Shown: in pieces, positions 1 to 6,464 of the stretch | Layout: every line of letters starts with the position of its first letter | Numbering within the stretch: position 1 is the stretch's first letter | NCBI GenBank assembly: GCA_946885545.1 | Contig: CAMPGP010000131.1 | Span: forward strand, 1-6,464 | Reading direction: 5' to 3' | DNA: 6,464 bases | Origin: an uncultured Altererythrobacter sp. | Lineage (GTDB): Bacteria > Pseudomonadota > Alphaproteobacteria > Sphingomonadales > Sphingomonadaceae | Made by a program: the position numbers and the translations under genes | The notes under the pieces: model-generated | The model's database searches: none | The model's input: only the letters and a program-made list of their open reading frames with translations | Told to the model about the DNA's origin: nothing

Positions 1-402
1 GTCGAGGTCGAGGAGATCGACCGGCTCAACATCTTCGGCGCGACGATGCTGGCGATGACGCTGGCGGTCGCGCGGCTGGCCGAAGCGATCGCGCGCGAGC
101 CTGATGAAGTTCTGGTCGACGGCAACCTCACCCCGCACGGCCGCCGTCCCGAATGGCGCTGGGCGGCGCGCGCGATTGTCGGCGGAGATGCCAAGGAGCC
201 TGCCATTTCGGCCGCCTCGATCGTCGCCAAGGAATGGCGCGACCGGATGATGATCGCTGCCGCGCGCGAGCATCCGAACTACGGCTGGGAGCGCAACAAG
301 GGTTACGGCACGGCCGATCACATGGCGGCCCTGCGCGCCCACGGCCCGACCCCGCTCCACCGCCGCAGCTTCGCGCCGGTAGCGCAGATGGAGCTGTTCT
401 AA
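1..402 (+). CDS. rnhB: Ribonuclease HII, 3' part (5' end outside window)
   Basis: RNase HII cleaves the RNA strand of RNA-DNA hybrids in the cytoplasm, including single ribonucleotides misincorporated into DNA. The reading frame is open from base 1 and gives 133 codons before TAA. Family motifs are visible in order: an [17 protein letters not shown] helix at residues 4-16, the DEVLVDGN segment with catalytic Asp at about 40, [11 protein letters not shown] followed by RDRMM with catalytic Asp at about 81, and the C-terminal [14 protein letters not shown] and HRRSFAPV blocks. The N-terminal quarter or more, with the first catalytic Asp-Glu pair, lies upstream of the window. The gene precedes the ccrM methylase on the same strand, an order familiar from other alphaproteobacteria. 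The 211-bp gap and its regulatory motifs suggest that ccrM has its own promoter. Identification is secure; only the start is missing. Confidence 0.96.
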   Translation, partial: VEVEEIDRLNIFGATMLAMTLAVARLAEAIAREPDEVLVDGNLTPHGRRPEWRWAARAIVGGDAKEPAISAASIVAKEWRDRMMIAAAREHPNYGWERNKGYGTADHMAALRAHGPTPLHRRSFAPVAQMELF

Positions 403-486
403 GATCCTCCCGGTTCGGGGAGAATTGAGTCCTTCTGGCAACACACGCTGCATATCGAGCCCAGCGGAATCGCGCGGACTCAACAT

Positions 487-518
487 CTTGTGGCGGACTT
501 CTTTCGTTCCGCCGCAAG
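487..518. repeat. Inverted repeat upstream of ccrM
   Basis: CTTGTGGCGGA (487-497) and TCCGCCGCAAG (508-518) are reverse complements at 10 of 11 positions, separated by 10 nt. The single mismatch (T491/G514) would be a G-U wobble in RNA. Arm centres are about 21 bp apart, two helical turns, which suits a dimeric DNA-binding protein. The RNA could equally form a stem-loop at the end of the rnhB transcript, but the following bases contain no U-run. Function is unknown. Confidence 0.55.
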
Positions 519-528
519 TTACGCGACG

Positions 529-536
529 TTAACCAT
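529..536 (+). promoter_or_regulatory. Putative CtrA half-site (TTAACCAT)
   Basis: TTAACCAT is the short form of the CtrA recognition motif known from Caulobacter and relatives. A TTAC lies 6 bp upstream (519-522), so the arrangement is close to, but not, the full TTAA-N7-TTAA site. It sits 78 bp before the chosen ccrM start. CtrA activates ccrM in Caulobacter, which makes the match plausible, but an 8-mer alone is weak evidence. Confidence 0.5.
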
Positions 537-538
537 AA

Positions 539-1756
<1,218 letters not shown>

Positions 1757-1796
1757 GGGGCTCCGCTCTCGGCCTACTCCCGCTCTCACCTATTCC

Positions 1797-1886
1797 CGTC
1801 ACCCCCGCGCAGGCGGGGGTCCAGCTTACCTTGGCCAGCCGTGAGATCAAGCGGGCGGCTGGATTCCCGCCTTCGCGGGAATGACG
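1797..1886. repeat. REP-like pair of inverted hairpins
   Basis: Two 29-nt arms (1797-1825 and 1858-1886) are inverted copies matching at 24 of 29 positions. Each arm is itself a perfect hairpin: ACCCCCGC-GCAG-GCGGGGGT (1801-1820) and ATTCCCGC-CTTC-GCGGGAAT (1863-1882). Four of the five differences between the arms are stem positions that change in complementary pairs, so both stems stay perfect; the fifth is in the loop. Such elements are widespread between genes in alphaproteobacteria and give spurious 'IPAKAGIQ' peptides when translated. The first hairpin starts 45 nt after the ccrM stop and could protect or end that transcript, although no T-run follows. Confidence 0.85.
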
Positions 1887-2091
1887 AAATGAAGCGTGGA
1901 AATGCGAAAATGGAGGAAGCGCCGGAACTTCGGAACTGCACGCTGTCCTACATGGTCCTCGCTCGCTAGGCCTGTCTCATGGCCATGATTCGCTCCGCAT
2001 CGCGCCCGTTTTCGACGCGCATCCTGCAGGGCGAATTTTTCTCTCCAGGACTGTGTAACATGTGGTCCATGTCTCAACGTATCATTGGGTC
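1887..2091. other. Unexplained intergenic stretch before folP
   Basis: About 200 bp between the REP-like pair and folP show no convincing gene. Base composition is less GC-rich than in the flanking genes, with short A/T runs such as the T5 at 2036-2040. A small perfect dyad, ACATG-TGGTC-CATGT, lies at 2058-2072. A minus-strand frame is open across the stretch but ends in the repeat-derived 'IPAKAGIQ' peptide and has no recognisable domain. The folP promoter should lie here, but I found no clear -35/-10 pair. Confidence 0.5.
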
Positions 2092-2095
2092 GGAG
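2092..2095 (+). promoter_or_regulatory. folP ribosome binding site (GGAG)
   Basis: GGAG sits 5 nt before the ATG at 2101 and decides the start. The frame also extends upstream to a GTG at 2062, which has no comparable site. Confidence 0.7.
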
Positions 2096-2100
2096 CACGC

Positions 2101-3213
2101 ATGAGCGAGCGCATCTACCTCAAGCCCATCGGCCTTGCCGCAAGCCCGCAGAGCGAGCATGGCGACTGCGTGCGCCTCGCTGGCGGGATGGCCTACGCCC
2201 ACCGCTTCGCCGCGATCCGTCGCCGGGAAGGGCAGGTGGTCGAGCGGCTGCGCTTCACCCCCGAAACCGCCGCCGAAACGCTCGCGCGCCTGCCCGAAGC
2301 GCTCGGTTCCGAGGCGGAGGCGCAGTGGGCCAATCTCACCCTCGCGCATCCTCCGCTCCAGCTCGGCGAGCGCACCGTGCGGCTCGACCAGCCGCAGGTC
2401 GTGGGCATCCTCAACGTCACCCCCGACAGCTTCTCCGACGGGGGCAAGTTCCTCGACCGGCCCGAGGACGGGCGCGACCACGCTGCCGCGATGCTCGAAG
2501 CCGGGGCGGCGATCGTCGACATCGGGGGCGAGAGCACGCGGCCCGGCGCGCCCGCGGTGTGGGAAGGCGACGAGCTCGAGCGCGTCATCCCCGCGGTCGA
2601 ATACTGCGCCGCGATGGGCGCCGCGATCAGCGTCGACACGCGCCGTCCGGCGGTGATGGACGCCGCGCTCCACGCGGGCGCGCATGTGATCAACGACGTG
2701 TCCGCGCTGCGCCACGATCCGCGCAGCCTCGAACTCGTCGCCGCGCGCGCCTGCCCTGTGGTGCTGATGCACGCGCCGGGCGAGGGCGAGGATCTGCACT
2801 CGGACGACGACTACGATAACGTGGTGTTCGACGTGTTCGACTGGCTGCGTGACCGCCGTGACGCGGTGACAGAGGCGGGGGTGCCGCGCGAGAACATCGT
2901 CCTCGATCCGGGCATCGGCTTCGGCAAGTCGCTCGCCGAGAACCTCGCGCTGATCAACGCGCTGCCGCTGTTCCACGCGCTCGGCCAGCCGCTGATGCTC
3001 GGCGCGAGCCGCAAGCGGATGATCGGCGCGCTGTCGGGCGAGGCGCCCGCGCACCAACGGCTCGGCGGCAGTCTCGCGCTCGCGCTCGCGGGAATGAACG
3101 CGGGCGTCCAACTCCTGCGCGTCCACGATGTGTTCGAAACCGTCCAGGCGCGCAACGTCTGGCGCGGCCAGCGCGACGCCGCGCTCACCGACTTCAGCGA
3201 GTTGCCGGACTAG
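2101..3213 (+). CDS. folP: Dihydropteroate synthase with N-terminal extension
   Basis: The enzyme condenses 6-hydroxymethyl-7,8-dihydropterin diphosphate with p-aminobenzoate to give 7,8-dihydropteroate in folate synthesis; the family is the target of sulfonamides. The 370-residue protein carries the TIM-barrel signatures in order: VGILNVTPDSFSDGG (101-115), GGESTRP (142-148), IND (197-199), LMHAPG (222-227), DPGIGFGK (269-276), GASRKR (301-306) and RVHD (340-343). Typical DHPS proteins have about 270-290 residues and start just before the NVTPDSF motif. Here about 95 extra residues (YAHRF, a helix-like RFTPETAAETLARLPEAL segment) precede it in the same frame and codon style. The ATG at 2101 has a good ribosome binding site. 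No other folate gene is visible next to it. It converges on the dehydrogenase, sharing CTAG at the stop codons. Confidence 0.95.
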   Translation: MSERIYLKPIGLAASPQSEHGDCVRLAGGMAYAHRFAAIRRREGQVVERLRFTPETAAETLARLPEALGSEAEAQWANLTLAHPPLQLGERTVRLDQPQVVGILNVTPDSFSDGGKFLDRPEDGRDHAAAMLEAGAAIVDIGGESTRPGAPAVWEGDELERVIPAVEYCAAMGAAISVDTRRPAVMDAALHAGAHVINDVSALRHDPRSLELVAARACPVVLMHAPGEGEDLHSDDDYDNVVFDVFDWLRDRRDAVTEAGVPRENIVLDPGIGFGKSLAENLALINALPLFHALGQPLMLGASRKRMIGALSGEAPAHQRLGGSLALALAGMNAGVQLLRVHDVFETVQARNVWRGQRDAALTDFSELPD

Positions 3214-3968
3214 AGCGAATACCCGCCGTCGCTCACCAGCACCGCGCCAGTGATCGTGGCGGCTGCGTCGGAAAGGAGGAAACCGATCTGCGCCGCGATC
3301 TCGTCGGCGCTGGCGTAGCGGCCCAACGGAGTCGCCATCGCGGCCATCGCCTTAAGGGCCGCATCGCGATCGCCGCCGTGCTGGTCCACAAGGTCGAGGA
3401 AGAACGGCGTCTGGTCCCAGATCGGCGTATCGACCCCGCCCGGCGCGATCGCGTTGACCCTGAGCCCCTGCGGCGCGCCTTCCTTGGCCGCGACCTTGGC
3501 GAGCTGGATCAGCGCGGCCTTCGAAGCGCCGTAGGCCGCCGTCCCCGGCTCGGCCTTCACCCCGCTGATCGAAGCGGTGAGGACCACGCTGCCCGCGCCA
3601 GCGATGGCGCGCATCGCGGCCTGCAACGCGAGGAACGCCCCGTCGAGATTGACCGTCATCACCCGCCGCCACTCGTCGAACCCGCACTCCGCAATCGGCG
3701 CCCCGGAGGAAACGCCTGCGTTGATCACCGCGTAGTCGAGCGGTGCGAGCGAATGCCCGTCCCACAGCGCCGGGTCGGAGACGTCGCCCGTCACCCGCTC
3801 GCACTCGCAGGCCAGGTCCAGCGCTTCGAGCGCCGCGCCATCGCGATCGATCAGGACCAGCCGCGCGATGCCGTGCGCGTCGAGCCAGCGCGCGGTCGCC
3901 GCGCCGATGCCGGAGGCGGCGCCGGTGATCAGCGCACTCTTGCCGGAAAAGTCGAACGGATCGGCCAT
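3210..3968 (-). CDS. Short-chain dehydrogenase/reductase (SDR), NAD(P)-dependent
   Basis: This is a classical SDR of 252 residues, the usual size. The nucleotide-binding TGAASGIG is at 15-22 and NAGV at 83-86. The active-site set is Asn107, Ser133, Tyr146 and Lys150 (YGASK), followed by NAIAPGGVDTP and the C-terminal LVSDGGYSL typical of FabG-like enzymes. Asp41 after the second strand (LVLIDRD) suggests NAD(H) preference. The substrate cannot be told; FabG-like, hydroxysteroid or sugar-alcohol dehydrogenases are all possible. The start lies 18 nt after the response regulator stop on the same strand, so the two are probably co-transcribed. No clear Shine-Dalgarno precedes the ATG. The palindrome CCCGGCCGGG (3969-3978) abuts it instead, so translation may be coupled to the upstream gene. 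The stop overlaps that of folP. Confidence 0.9.
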   Translation of the reverse strand: MADPFDFSGKSALITGAASGIGAATARWLDAHGIARLVLIDRDGAALEALDLACECERVTGDVSDPALWDGHSLAPLDYAVINAGVSSGAPIAECGFDEWRRVMTVNLDGAFLALQAAMRAIAGAGSVVLTASISGVKAEPGTAAYGASKAALIQLAKVAAKEGAPQGLRVNAIAPGGVDTPIWDQTPFFLDLVDQHGGDRDAALKAMAAMATPLGRYASADEIAAQIGFLLSDAAATITGAVLVSDGGYSL

Positions 3969-3986
3969 CCCGGCCGGGTAGGGCGC

Positions 3987-5405
3987 TCAGGCCGCGTTGT
4001 CGATCCCGAGGTCGCTGAGCTTGCGGTAGAGTGTCGAGCGCCCGATGCCGAGCCGCCGCGCGACCTCCGTCATGCGCCCGCGATAGTGTCCGATGGCGAG
4101 GCGGATCACGTCGGCCTCGATCTCCTCCAGCGGGCGCAGGTTGCCGTCGTGCGTGTAAAGCAGGACCCCGCTGCCTTCGTGCTGCGGATTGGAGACGTCG
4201 CCGGTGTCGCCGATCATCTCGAGCAGTTGCGGGAAGCTCTCGGTGGTGAGCGTTTCGCCCTCGCAATAGACCGCCGCACGGAACAGCACCGACTGGAGCT
4301 GGCGCACATTGCCCGGCCAGTCGAACGCGCCGAGCAACTGAAGTGCGCCATCGGAGATCGAATGATGCCGCAAACCCGGCTGCTCGCCGATCCGGGCGAG
4401 GAAATGGCGGGTCAGGGCGGAGATGTCGCCCTGCCGTTCGCGCAATGGGGGAAGGGCGATCGTCGTGCCGGCGAGCGCGCGATGGAGCCGCTCTTCGAAG
4501 TGTCCCGCCTCGACGAGATCCGCGAGTGGCAGGTTGCTCGCGCCCAGCAGGCGGACGTCGACGCGGAAGCCGTGTTGGGCTCCGACCGGGCGGACGATGC
4601 GCTGCTCGATGCAGTCGGCCAGCTTGTCCTGCACCGCGCGGTCGAGCCGGTCGACCTCGTCGAGCACCAGAGTGCCGCCGTCGCAATGCTGAAGCGCGCC
4701 GATCTGCCGGTCAAAGGCGCCGGGAAAGGCGTTCTGCTCGTGCCCGAAAAGAATCGATTCGATCGAACTCGACGGCACGCCGCCGATATTGATGAGGCGG
4801 AAGGGCGCCTTCGCGCGCGGGCTTGCCGCGTGCATCGCGCGGACCAGCATCTCCTTGCCCGTGCCGCTCTCGCCCTCGATCAGCACGGTACCGTGGCCGC
4901 GCGCCGCCTTGGCAGCGCGGGCCAGCGCGGTGCGGAACGAGGGTGCGGTGCCGATCATCGCGTCGAAGTCGAGCGCGGCGGGCATCTTCTCGGTCAGCGG
5001 CTGGAGTTCGTCCTTCGGCGCTTCACGCTTGGTCGCGCTGCGCAGCGCGAGCATCAGGCGGTCGGGCGCCACCGGCTTCACGAGATAATCGGTTGCCCCC
5101 GCGCGCATCGCCTCCACCGCGAGCAGCGGGCTGGCGCTGGTGGTCAGCATCAGGATCGGGAGCGCGGGTCGGCGCGACTTGAGCTCCTCGATCAACGCGC
5201 AGGCGTCGTCGCCCGGCACCCACTGGTCGAGGATGATCGCCGAGAGCTGCATTCCCTGGCGCGTGCCGAGCGTTGCGATCGCGGTCTCCGAATCGCCGAC
5301 CACGAGCGTTCGCCAACCCTCGCGCGCGGCGAGCGCGGTGATCAGCCGGCACTGCGCCGGCTCGTCGTCGATCAGCATCAAAAGGCGCGATTCGTTTTCG
5401 GCCAT
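3987..5405 (-). CDS. NtrC-family response regulator with degenerate GAFTGA loop
   Basis: This two-component transcription regulator has 472 residues and three domains. The receiver (about 7-122) has Asp13/Asp14, phospho-acceptor Asp60, Thr88 and Lys110. The AAA+ domain (about 150-380) has Walker A GESGTGKE (178-185), Walker B GGTLVLDE (243-250), a sensor I-like GASN near 288-291, LPPLRER (318-324) and WPGNVRQL (363-370). A Fis-type helix-turn-helix occupies about 428-470. The loop that normally reads GAFTGA and contacts sigma-54 is NAFPGA (225-230). Loss of the key Thr suggests it does not activate sigma-54 polymerase normally; Rhodobacter capsulatus NtrC is a known precedent for working without this motif. 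I chose ATG 5405 because the receiver begins a few residues later and GGGAG precedes it, though by only 2 nt; a GTG at 5432 would add 9 residues. No histidine kinase is nearby. The dehydrogenase follows. Confidence 0.92.
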   Translation of the reverse strand: MAENESRLLMLIDDEPAQCRLITALAAREGWRTLVVGDSETAIATLGTRQGMQLSAIILDQWVPGDDACALIEELKSRRPALPILMLTTSASPLLAVEAMRAGATDYLVKPVAPDRLMLALRSATKREAPKDELQPLTEKMPAALDFDAMIGTAPSFRTALARAAKAARGHGTVLIEGESGTGKEMLVRAMHAASPRAKAPFRLINIGGVPSSSIESILFGHEQNAFPGAFDRQIGALQHCDGGTLVLDEVDRLDRAVQDKLADCIEQRIVRPVGAQHGFRVDVRLLGASNLPLADLVEAGHFEERLHRALAGTTIALPPLRERQGDISALTRHFLARIGEQPGLRHHSISDGALQLLGAFDWPGNVRQLQSVLFRAAVYCEGETLTTESFPQLLEMIGDTGDVSNPQHEGSGVLLYTHDGNLRPLEEIEADVIRLAIGHYRGRMTEVARRLGIGRSTLYRKLSDLGIDNAA

Positions 5406-5440
5406 GGCTCCCAAACCGTCCCGCTGCGGCACAGTTCTTC

Positions 5441-5467
5441 GATCTAGGGCGAGGGGGTAAAGGTCCG
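5441..5467 (-). promoter_or_regulatory. Candidate promoter for response regulator operon
   Basis: On the minus strand CCTAGATC (5448 to 5441) matches the alphaproteobacterial -10 consensus GCTANAWC at all but its first base. A weak -35, CGGACC (5467 to 5462), lies 13 nt upstream. Transcription would start near 5434, which favours the ATG at 5405 over the GTG at 5432 as the regulator start. The position is inferred. Confidence 0.4.
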
Positions 5468-5506
5468 ATTAAGGCTGTTGGCGCCGTTTCGCGCTGCGGC
5501 CCGGGC

Positions 5507-5533
5507 TTGATGCCTTCCACCGGGCGCGATAGA
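5507..5533 (+). promoter_or_regulatory. Candidate promoter for small membrane protein and pntA
   Basis: TTGATGC (5507-5513) matches the -35 consensus TTGACGS at 6 of 7 positions. GCGATAGA (5526-5533), a moderate -10, follows after 12 nt, within the usual spacing. A start near 5540 would leave a leader of about 33 nt containing the GAAGGA ribosome binding site. It is divergent from the response regulator promoter, with about 60 bp between them. Confidence 0.45.
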
Positions 5534-5572
5534 CCCGCCCCAACGCATCTTCCACGAAGGAAAAGACACGAA

Positions 5573-5698
5573 ATGGCTTCGGGCAACGACATGAAGGCGG
5601 CCAACGCGACCTACGGCAGCTTCATCAATCTCCTCAAATGGTCGGTTCCGGCCATTGCGATCATCGCCCTGATCGTCGTCATCCTGATTTCCAGCTGA
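5573..5698 (+). CDS. Small aa3-type cytochrome c oxidase subunit IV-like protein
   Basis: This 41-residue protein has a short polar N-terminus (MASGNDMKAANATYGSF) and one hydrophobic span (about 24-40, VPAIAIIALIVVILIS). The ATYGSFINLLKW segment before the span resembles the bacterial aa3-type oxidase subunit IV family (Pfam COX4_pro_2), small single-span proteins attached to haem-copper oxidases of alphaproteobacteria. Its role there is structural and not essential to catalysis. The ATG at 5573 is preceded by GAAGGA at 5556-5561, about 11 nt away. The frame also reaches a TTG at 5507, but that would put a charged, non-conserved 22-residue leader in front and overlaps the candidate promoter. 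pntA follows after 14 nt, so the two are probably one transcript. The family call rests on a short sequence; a generic single-span protein is the alternative. Confidence 0.78.
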   Translation: MASGNDMKAANATYGSFINLLKWSVPAIAIIALIVVILISS

Positions 5699-5712
5699 TC
5701 GCCGCAAGCGCT

Positions 5713-6464
5713 TTGCGGATCGCCATCCTCAAGGAACGTGCCCCGGGCGAGACCCGGGCCGCGGCCACGCCCGAAACGGTGAAGAAGTTCGTCGCGCTCG
5801 GCGCGGCGGTGGCGGTGGAGGAGGGCGCGGGGCTGTCGGCCTCGATTTCCGACGAAGCCTATCGCGAGGCCGGGGCCGAAGTCGGCCCTGCCGCGGCGAC
5901 GGTGAAGGGCGCGGACATCGTGCTCGGCGTGCAGGCGCCCGATGTCGCCACACTCCAGGGCGCGAATGCCGGCGCATGGGTCGCGGCGCTGTTCGATCCG
6001 TTCGCGAATCGCGCGCGAGTCGATGCTTACGCGAAGGCCGGGTTAGAAGCGCTGAGCATGGAGTTCATGCCGCGCATCACCCGCGCGCAGAGCATGGACG
6101 TGCTGTCGAGCCAGTCGAATCTCTCCGGCTATAAGGCGGTGATCGCCGCCGCCGACACTTACGGCCGCGCCTTTCCGATGATGATGACCGCCGCAGGCAC
6201 CGTGCAGGCGGCGAAGGTCTTCGTGATGGGCGTCGGCGTCGCGGGCCTCCAGGCGATCGCGACGGCCAAGCGCCTCGGCGCGCAGGTTTCGGCGACCGAC
6301 GTACGCTCCGCCACCAAGGAACAGATCCAGTCGCTCGGCGCGAAGCCGATTTTCGTCGAGAACGTCGCCGGAATCGAGGGCGAGGGTTCGGGCGGATACG
6401 CTACCGAAATGAGCGAGGAGTACCAGAAGGCGCAGGCCGAGCTGGTGTCCGGCCATATCGCCAA
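5713..6464 (+). CDS. pntA: NAD(P) transhydrogenase subunit alpha, 5' part (3' end outside window)
   Basis: The proton-translocating transhydrogenase of the inner membrane couples proton entry to hydride transfer from NADH to NADP+. This subunit carries the NAD(H)-binding domain I. About 250 codons are present: RIAILKER near the start, AATPETVKK (16-24), the mobile RQD loop (PRITRAQSMD, with Arg121, Gln126, Asp129), NLSGYKAV, the Rossmann GVGVAG (173-178) and an acidic Asp196 at the end of the next strand, as expected for NAD specificity. The frame is open to the window end. It has no ATG near the expected N-terminus. TTG 5713 gives the family-like start M-R-I-A-I-L-K-E and lies 14 nt after the preceding stop; CTG 5695 is less likely. 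No strong ribosome binding site precedes it, so translational coupling to the small upstream gene is plausible. pntB would be expected downstream. Confidence 0.94.
   Translation, partial: MRIAILKERAPGETRAAATPETVKKFVALGAAVAVEEGAGLSASISDEAYREAGAEVGPAAATVKGADIVLGVQAPDVATLQGANAGAWVAALFDPFANRARVDAYAKAGLEALSMEFMPRITRAQSMDVLSSQSNLSGYKAVIAAADTYGRAFPMMMTAAGTVQAAKVFVMGVGVAGLQAIATAKRLGAQVSATDVRSATKEQIQSLGAKPIFVENVAGIEGEGSGGYATEMSEEYQKAQAELVSGHIA

Noticed and set aside
403..426. Small hairpin after rnhB as an intrinsic terminator
   Set aside because: The stem is only 5 bp (CTCCC/GGGAG) and no T-run follows.
1847..2098. Minus-strand open frame of 83 codons across the ccrM-folP gap
   Set aside because: Its C-terminus is the 'IPAKAGIQ' translation of the REP-like repeat, it has no recognisable domain, and it overlaps the region expected to hold the folP promoter.
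4751..4760. Two abutting GANTC sites (GAATCGATTC) in the response regulator
   Set aside because: They lie inside a conserved coding segment far from any promoter, and the codons explain them.
3378..5447. Plus-strand open frame of 689 codons antisense to the regulator and dehydrogenase
   Set aside because: Its Arg- and Asp-rich composition is typical of the antisense of a GC-rich gene. The minus strand carries two unmistakable protein families over the same bases.

Overview
The window is GC-rich (roughly two thirds G+C) and reads as a chromosomal segment of an alphaproteobacterium, most likely a member of the Sphingomonadales (Erythrobacter/Sphingomonas-like). The basis is the rnhB-ccrM gene pair with GANTC motifs, a family of short intergenic palindromes that encodes 'IPAKAGIQ'-type peptides, a very small aa3-type cytochrome oxidase subunit IV-like protein, and alphaproteobacterial-style promoter elements. 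Genus assignment is inference. The genes look like ordinary core genome; no mobile element, CRISPR, tRNA or rRNA was seen.

Layout. Positions 1-402 (+) hold the 3' part of rnhB (ribonuclease HII). Positions 403-613 are a 211-bp control region with an unusual density of cell-cycle motifs: five GANTC sites, a CtrA-type half site, a consensus DnaA box, a long inverted repeat and a TTGACG -35 hexamer. Positions 614-1756 (+) encode a CcrM-type adenine-N6 DNA methyltransferase, whose target in the family is GANTC. Positions 1757-2100 are non-coding: a double-hairpin REP-like repeat at 1797-1886, then about 200 bp that I cannot explain. Positions 2101-3213 (+) encode dihydropteroate synthase (folP) with a roughly 95-residue N-terminal extension. 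It converges on a minus-strand pair: a sigma-54-type response regulator (5405-3987), followed 18 nt later by a short-chain dehydrogenase (3968-3210). The folP and dehydrogenase stop codons share one CTAG. Positions 5406-5572 form a divergent promoter region. To its right on the plus strand lie a 41-residue single-span membrane protein (5573-5698) and the start of pntA, NAD(P) transhydrogenase alpha (5713 to the window end, truncated).

How the parts work together. The most interesting region is the ccrM control region. It appears to carry sites for the methylase itself (GANTC, also read by GcrA in the family), CtrA and DnaA, which are the main parts of the alphaproteobacterial cell-cycle circuit, all within 211 bp. 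The second point of interest is the response regulator. Its AAA+ domain keeps the Walker motifs, but the sigma-54-contacting GAFTGA loop reads NAFPGA, so it may not act through sigma-54. The plus-strand pair at the right end joins a respiratory small protein with the proton-translocating transhydrogenase, a membrane-energetics theme.
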